NCBI GenBank assembly: GCA_030684395.1
Contig: JAUXTT010000003.1
Location: forward strand, 1-64,000
Origin: Bacteroidota bacterium
GTDB lineage: Bacteria > Bacteroidota > Bacteroidia > B-17B0 > Aurantibacillaceae
Direction: 5' to 3'
DNA: 64,000 bases
How positions within the stretch are numbered: position 1 is the stretch's first letter; every line of letters begins with the position of its first letter. The position numbers were made by a program, and so were the translations under genes. Positions 60,701-64,000 of the stretch are shown here, piece after piece. Below the pieces are notes generated by a model. The model searched no databases. It worked only from the letters and a program-made list of their open reading frames with translations, and was not told the DNA's origin.

Positions 60701-63625
60701 TCGCTCACCAAAATCACCTTGCCATCGGGCGGAGAAATAAAAGTTGATTACGAATCGGATGATTATGGATATGTGCAGGATAGAAATGCCATGCAGATGT
60801 TTAAGGTTGTTGGAGTTGGAGAAGATTCAACAGATTTTAATGCATCGGGAAGCACAGATGCTACCTTGGGAGGATCTATTGAAGGAGCTTTCGGAGGAAA
60901 AGGCTTCTTTGTGAAGTTGCAGGATAATAATAAGTATAATACCACTGGTATTTCTGCTCAAAATGAGCATCATGCAAACATGAAAAAGAATTACTTCCGT
61001 GACATGTTGACATCAGCAAAAATATATTTCCGCACTTACATACAGGTGAATGGTGCAAACAACGGAGGCTATGAATATGTTTCTGGATACGCTAATGTAG
61101 AAGCAACAAGTATAGCCTTTGGACCAGGCGGAACTATGTTCTTTAAACTAACGCCTGTTAAACTTAAGAGAGATCAAAGCGGTGGAAACACTAATCCTCT
61201 TTCTGTAGCTGCTATTGATTTCGGTCGTTTAAAAACCACTCGTGAAGCATTTAGTGTGGGTGGAGAGCCCAGTCCTTCGGCTTCTCCGGCAAGTATTATA
61301 ACTACCTTACTGGATGCAAATTTTATGAATACAGCTATACAAACGCTTACCGGGCCTGAGCATTATTTATATAATGTTCGCTTATTAGGAAGAAAGTTTT
61401 TTCCTTCTAAAACATGGTTTCGTTTATACAATCCTTTCCACGATAAAATGGGTGGTGGAAGCCGTGTAAAGAAGATCCTGATCAAAGATAATTGGGATAC
61501 CATGGTAAGCGGGGGCGTGGCTTCTGTTTACGGGCAGTCTTTCGACTATACAACAACCGAAAATGTTAACGGCACCATGCTCAAAGTAAGTTCAGGTGTC
61601 GCTTCTTACGAACCTATGGTGGCAGGCGATGAAAATCCTTTCCGCCAACCGGTGTATTCAGGCACTATGCCGGAAGCTGCATTAGCTCCCGACAATCGTT
61701 ATTATATTGAAGAACCTTTCGGCGAATCCTTATTCCCATCGGCATCTGTCGGTTATGGTAAAGTAACCGTACGAAGCCTTAACCTCAATGCAGACGCTAC
61801 ATCAAATACGGATGTAAAACGGCACGCAACAGGTTATATGGTAAACGAATTTTATACCGCTAAAGATTACCCTATCATTACCCGCCGTACAGATATGGAT
61901 GTAGCACAGGGAAAATCAGGACTGGGTGGACAATTATTACATCTCGATGTAACACATAATATGTATGCAAGCCAGGGTTATGTTATTGAAATGAACGACA
62001 TGCACGGAAAGCAAAAAGCAACCTGGGTGTATGGCGAAGGACAAACCACGCCAATGTCGGGGGTGCAGTATTTTTATAAAGATGATTATACTTCACCGCC
62101 AAGCGGCATCCGGTCTAACGGACACAAATTGATGAACGATAACATCCCCGTGATTACTGCAGATGGTAAATTCTATAATCAAAACACCAACGTGGGTGTA
62201 GATTATGATTTCGTAACCGATTTCAGGGAAGAAGAAACAGTTACCGAAACAGTAGGAGCACAATTAAATCTTTATGTGTTTTACATTGTAATTCCGTTGG
62301 CTATACCGCCTATATGGCCCACACATACAAAGGAATCTGTTCGTTTGCGTACTGCCAGTATCACCAAAGTAATTAACCGTTATGGTATTTTGGATGAAGT
62401 TGTTGCTCACGACCTCGGTGCCAAAGTATCTACCAAAAACCTGGCATGGGATGCTGAAACCGGTGAGGTATTGGTAACACAAACCATTAACGAGTTTAAA
62501 GATCCTGTTTACAACTTTACTTACCCTGCACATTGGGCATATAAAGGAATGGGGCCTGCTTATCAAAATAGTTTAATAGAGGGTCCGGGATCAGGGACAG
62601 GCAATATTTTATCTTATTTGACAACCGGTGATGAAGTAATCGCAAGTGCTCCGGGAATTACGGATGGCACACAAAAAGCATGGGTAGTGCAACTTGGTTC
62701 GGTTAAATACCTATACCCAATGAACCCAACTACTGGAGTTCCATCTACCACGGGCATTGCCTGCAGTACGGCAACTTATATTAAAGTAATCCGCTCAGGC
62801 CATCGCAATATGCAAACAACTCCTGTGGGTGGATTTACTTCGCTTGTTAACCCTCTTAGACAAAGTGTTTCGGGTACATGGAGTAATATACCAAACGGAG
62901 GCGTAATACCTTTTGCACCGGTAGGGTCAACCGCTGGTTATAGTGGAATATATAATATCATTAATGCATCAGCCGTTCAATTTGACGATGTGGCCAAAGC
63001 TGAATGTAATTGCCTTTTTCCAACCGGTGTGCCAACTACTGCAGTACCCTATTATTACGGCTTTAAAGGAAACTGGCATCCTAAAACTTCCTATACCTTT
63101 TTAACGGCAAGGAATCAAACAACAGCTACCGACCCTAATAATACAGGTAACATGCGTACTGATGGAGCCTTTAGTGTTTTTAAACCATTCTGGTTAGGAA
63201 CATTAAGTACTACCAGTAAACTAACAGCTACTCCCGGCAATCCAAGCGTAACTAATCCTTACTGGACCTTTACCAATGGTTTAAGTATTTACTCTGTGTA
63301 CGGTAACGAACTGGAAAACCGCGATGCATTGAACCGATACTCATCAGCAACTTTTGGTTATAACAACAGCAAGCCTTTATCTATTGCCAGCAATGCGCAA
63401 TACAAAGAAATAGGTTTTGATGGTTTTGAAGATTACGATTTTGATGACTGCACTCAGAAACATCGCTTCCGGTTTAAACCAAGCGGTACGGGCACAGGTG
63501 TGGAAAACACTAATCAACGTTCGCATACCGGTACATTCAGTATTAAAGTTCCTGCAGCGCAAAAGGCATTTTTAAGCAAAGGGCAAAATAATTGTATTGT
63601 GGAACCTACAGAATCAGAAGAATAG
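57797..63625 (+). CDS. Rhs-like/SpvB-like giant secreted protein
   Basis: A 1942-residue exported protein with an N-terminal signal segment (FAIFLLLTILNSTVFPTAAWA). The opening PSQPEVQSFEPVGTSEMVDLFSGDFNYNIPLLDVDGYPVNISYHSG followed by WVGLGWNINPGVINR is the recognisable start of Bacteroidota Rhs/SpvB-like shell proteins, which build a beta cocoon around a C-terminal region. The middle is strand-rich with long loops. I see no YD-repeat core motif and no type A or B T9SS signal. The protein stops in an acidic tail (EPTESEE) soon after a jelly-roll-like GFEDYDFDDC ... SHTGTFSIKVP segment. A toxin or surface role is possible; no toxin motif is visible. Confidence 0.78.
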   Translation: MKRRKEFYKRAFAIFLLLTILNSTVFPTAAWALTTGPSQPEVQSFEPVGTSEMVDLFSGDFNYNIPLLDVDGYPVNISYHSGVTTDQEASWVGLGWNINPGVINRNMRGLPDDFMGDKVKKEIKMKDNVTVGVGAGYGNALAGIEGASIHLGLGINYNNYVGLGLEKSISMTFNVSKSGKGPLSASLGFKSSNSDGLTISPSVSYSATLQEKASYDDKVAGKVGIGTSFNSRVGLKTLTVNTSVSESWKHSKNSGSFGHSGSYSFGAVTATPQVSMSMKNVSFMFSASFGGTATLGDATVDGNGYYSRQKLQSNYEEFPAYGYMYEHEGSQLDKVMLDFNREKDGEFSVNTPGLPLTNHTYDIYSVSGQGVGGSYRLHRGDASYVFDSRATNTSDSYSLGTEITAGNLVQVGADVTVTNVNTVSGKWTSDNPLATLLPSKGLDPAKPDYEPAYFKQAGEKTANIILAHSVPATTLTAVYTTSPPYEPNAYSTFKKNVPVRAKLNYVDEYLYKTTSQLIESNNGASHYMFRYNSTSNDVTRDPINYTSKRDKRTQEISYLKRYESAYMLRGSADLSPYPASEPTELTHHVEEISVLQPNGQRYVYGKSLYNTKQKEVSFNVSGNPHCVALSSADAGYVSYTPGSENSLGNTKGADNYYSATTMPGFVHSHLLTAVLSPDYVDVEQGTGKVGPSTGDFGSYTLFEYQYNNENTCSATDYYTSTPCTTFTPGVYNWRTPYAQNKANYNENMKTRELDDQGNYVYGEKEMQYLKYIKTKNYVAVFELNNPSESNDYREDAWGAAGENGGTPTYTTTSTNQSRYLKTITLYSRVDFEAKLENSSHQTTPIKKVHFEYDYSLCDGIENSKTGNGKLTLKKIYFTYGNSNKAKFSSYKFDYADIDLNGSIGANENANYNIKAYNRWGNYKPAPTATVSACNYNAPLSNTDFPYVEQDLTGAPAAKVPEDYNAAQWSLTKITLPSGGEIKVDYESDDYGYVQDRNAMQMFKVVGVGEDSTDFNASGSTDATLGGSIEGAFGGKGFFVKLQDNNKYNTTGISAQNEHHANMKKNYFRDMLTSAKIYFRTYIQVNGANNGGYEYVSGYANVEATSIAFGPGGTMFFKLTPVKLKRDQSGGNTNPLSVAAIDFGRLKTTREAFSVGGEPSPSASPASIITTLLDANFMNTAIQTLTGPEHYLYNVRLLGRKFFPSKTWFRLYNPFHDKMGGGSRVKKILIKDNWDTMVSGGVASVYGQSFDYTTTENVNGTMLKVSSGVASYEPMVAGDENPFRQPVYSGTMPEAALAPDNRYYIEEPFGESLFPSASVGYGKVTVRSLNLNADATSNTDVKRHATGYMVNEFYTAKDYPIITRRTDMDVAQGKSGLGGQLLHLDVTHNMYASQGYVIEMNDMHGKQKATWVYGEGQTTPMSGVQYFYKDDYTSPPSGIRSNGHKLMNDNIPVITADGKFYNQNTNVGVDYDFVTDFREEETVTETVGAQLNLYVFYIVIPLAIPPIWPTHTKESVRLRTASITKVINRYGILDEVVAHDLGAKVSTKNLAWDAETGEVLVTQTINEFKDPVYNFTYPAHWAYKGMGPAYQNSLIEGPGSGTGNILSYLTTGDEVIASAPGITDGTQKAWVVQLGSVKYLYPMNPTTGVPSTTGIACSTATYIKVIRSGHRNMQTTPVGGFTSLVNPLRQSVSGTWSNIPNGGVIPFAPVGSTAGYSGIYNIINASAVQFDDVAKAECNCLFPTGVPTTAVPYYYGFKGNWHPKTSYTFLTARNQTTATDPNNTGNMRTDGAFSVFKPFWLGTLSTTSKLTATPGNPSVTNPYWTFTNGLSIYSVYGNELENRDALNRYSSATFGYNNSKPLSIASNAQYKEIGFDGFEDYDFDDCTQKHRFRFKPSGTGTGVENTNQRSHTGTFSIKVPAAQKAFLSKGQNNCIVEPTESEE

Positions 63626-63646
63626 AAATTAATAAAGAATTGTAAA

Positions 63647-64000
63647 ATGAAATTTATGATGAAGAAAATTTGTTTGTTGGCTTTGTTGTTGCTCGGATAT
63701 GCTAGTATAGCCCAAACATCTGTTGATTATCATGTTGATGTTAATACGGACATAACTGGTACAACTACAGATTTAGGATCTGGAAATACTACAACCCGTA
63801 TCGGAGACTTAAGATTTTGTTGCGTGCAGGCGTTGAGTTACCTTGGATCAAATTTTGAACACACAGTAAATATCTACTTTGAGGTTACTGGTGGGACTCC
63901 TTCTAATACAATAGTTTTAGAGGATCAGATCAATATTCTAAATCTTACCAGTGGGACAATAAATTTTATTGGTGTTGGTTCCGGGCAGGGGATAACATAT
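63647..64000 (+). CDS. Secreted protein, truncated by window edge
   Basis: An open frame from ATG 63647 runs to the last base (118 codons). It starts with a signal peptide (MMKKICLLALLLLGYASIAQ) and continues with Thr/Gly/Asn-rich strands (VNTDITGTTTDLGSGNTTTR, IYFEVTGGTPSNTIVLED). It lies 21 bases after the Rhs-like gene and is likely in the same operon. Too little remains for a family call. Confidence 0.75.
   Translation, partial: MKFMMKKICLLALLLLGYASIAQTSVDYHVDVNTDITGTTTDLGSGNTTTRIGDLRFCCVQALSYLGSNFEHTVNIYFEVTGGTPSNTIVLEDQINILNLTSGTINFIGVGSGQGITY

Noticed and set aside
1-64000. tRNA, rRNA, riboswitch (including a fluoride type near crcB) and CRISPR
   Set aside because: Reading both strands, I found no cloverleaf, conserved rRNA stretch or recognisable riboswitch core; a covariance-model scan was not possible.

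Overview
The window is AT-rich chromosomal DNA from a Bacteroidota bacterium, most likely an environmental, Flavobacteria/Sphingobacteria-like lineage; I cannot place it more finely. Three lines of evidence support this. Several secreted proteins end in type IX secretion (T9SS) sorting domains, both the type A form and the gliding-motility-associated type B form. Several starts are preceded by the Bacteroidota -7 box TAnnTTTG or a close variant. The housekeeping proteins (Lgt, CdaA, AccA, EF-P, LytTR regulators) have the form seen in this phylum. I found no rRNA, tRNA, CRISPR array or complete insertion sequence.

Layout. 0.2-6.7 kb is a minus-strand run: DMT exporter, CBU_0592-type membrane protein, YceI, HD phosphohydrolase, a beta-barrel-like protein and a cation/proton antiporter. 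6.8-8.7 kb holds rfbA and a polyprenyl synthetase. 8.8-15.1 kb pairs a small secreted protein with a 1946-residue Ig/PKD-rich surface protein bearing a type B sorting domain. 15.2-20.5 kb is minus-strand housekeeping: nitrilase-type amidase, outer-membrane protein, DsbA-like oxidoreductase, Lgt, CrcB/FluC and AnmK. 20.5-22.9 kb has an acyl-CoA dehydrogenase and an OmpA-type protein. 22.85-24.3 kb is a small accessory island: an attC-like imperfect hairpin, a frameshifted cysteine-containing mini-gene, a rhuM gene split by one in-frame stop, and a second remnant of the mini-gene. 24.3-29.0 kb (minus) includes CdaA, a VOC protein, a zinc-dependent phospholipase C-like protein and a MacB-type permease. 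29.2-34.9 kb is a LytS/LytTR two-component system followed by a LamG-domain T9SS protein. 35-42.5 kb carries accA, efp, an acyl-CoA carboxylase beta subunit, a GEVED/T9SS protein and an ABC-F ATPase. 42.6-46.2 kb (minus) carries a DUF4407 protein and an M43 metalloprotease.

The most interesting block is 46.4-51.3 kb, a compact pseudopilus-like set. It has a GspF-type platform protein, three small pseudopilins with Glu at +5 (GspG-, GspI- and GspJ-like) and a larger GspK/PilX-like protein lacking Glu+5. It also has a very small A24-type prepilin peptidase candidate, a MORN-repeat secreted protein and a NarL-type regulator. No assembly ATPase or secretin gene is in the window. It may be a minimal pilus or secretion system of a phylum in which classical type II secretion is not typical.

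The second system is an apparent operon from 52.3 kb past the right edge. Six closely spaced genes encode a small secreted protein, a 1177-residue beta-repeat protein, a membrane-anchored Skp/OmpH-like protein, a lipoprotein, a 1942-residue Rhs-like shell protein and a truncated secreted protein. The third is a regulatory prediction: paired direct repeats with an exact 21-bp period lie upstream of the LytTR regulator and again upstream of the LamG protein gene. They look like LytTR binding sites that link the two-component system to one secreted target.

Intergenic DNA is rich in nested palindromes. Dispersed modules (CCGATAGCTATCGG, CCTGCCCGTCCGTTAGGCGGG and ACCACnAAGG families) sit inside larger stems, and in two cases they supply the stop codon or C-terminus of a gene.
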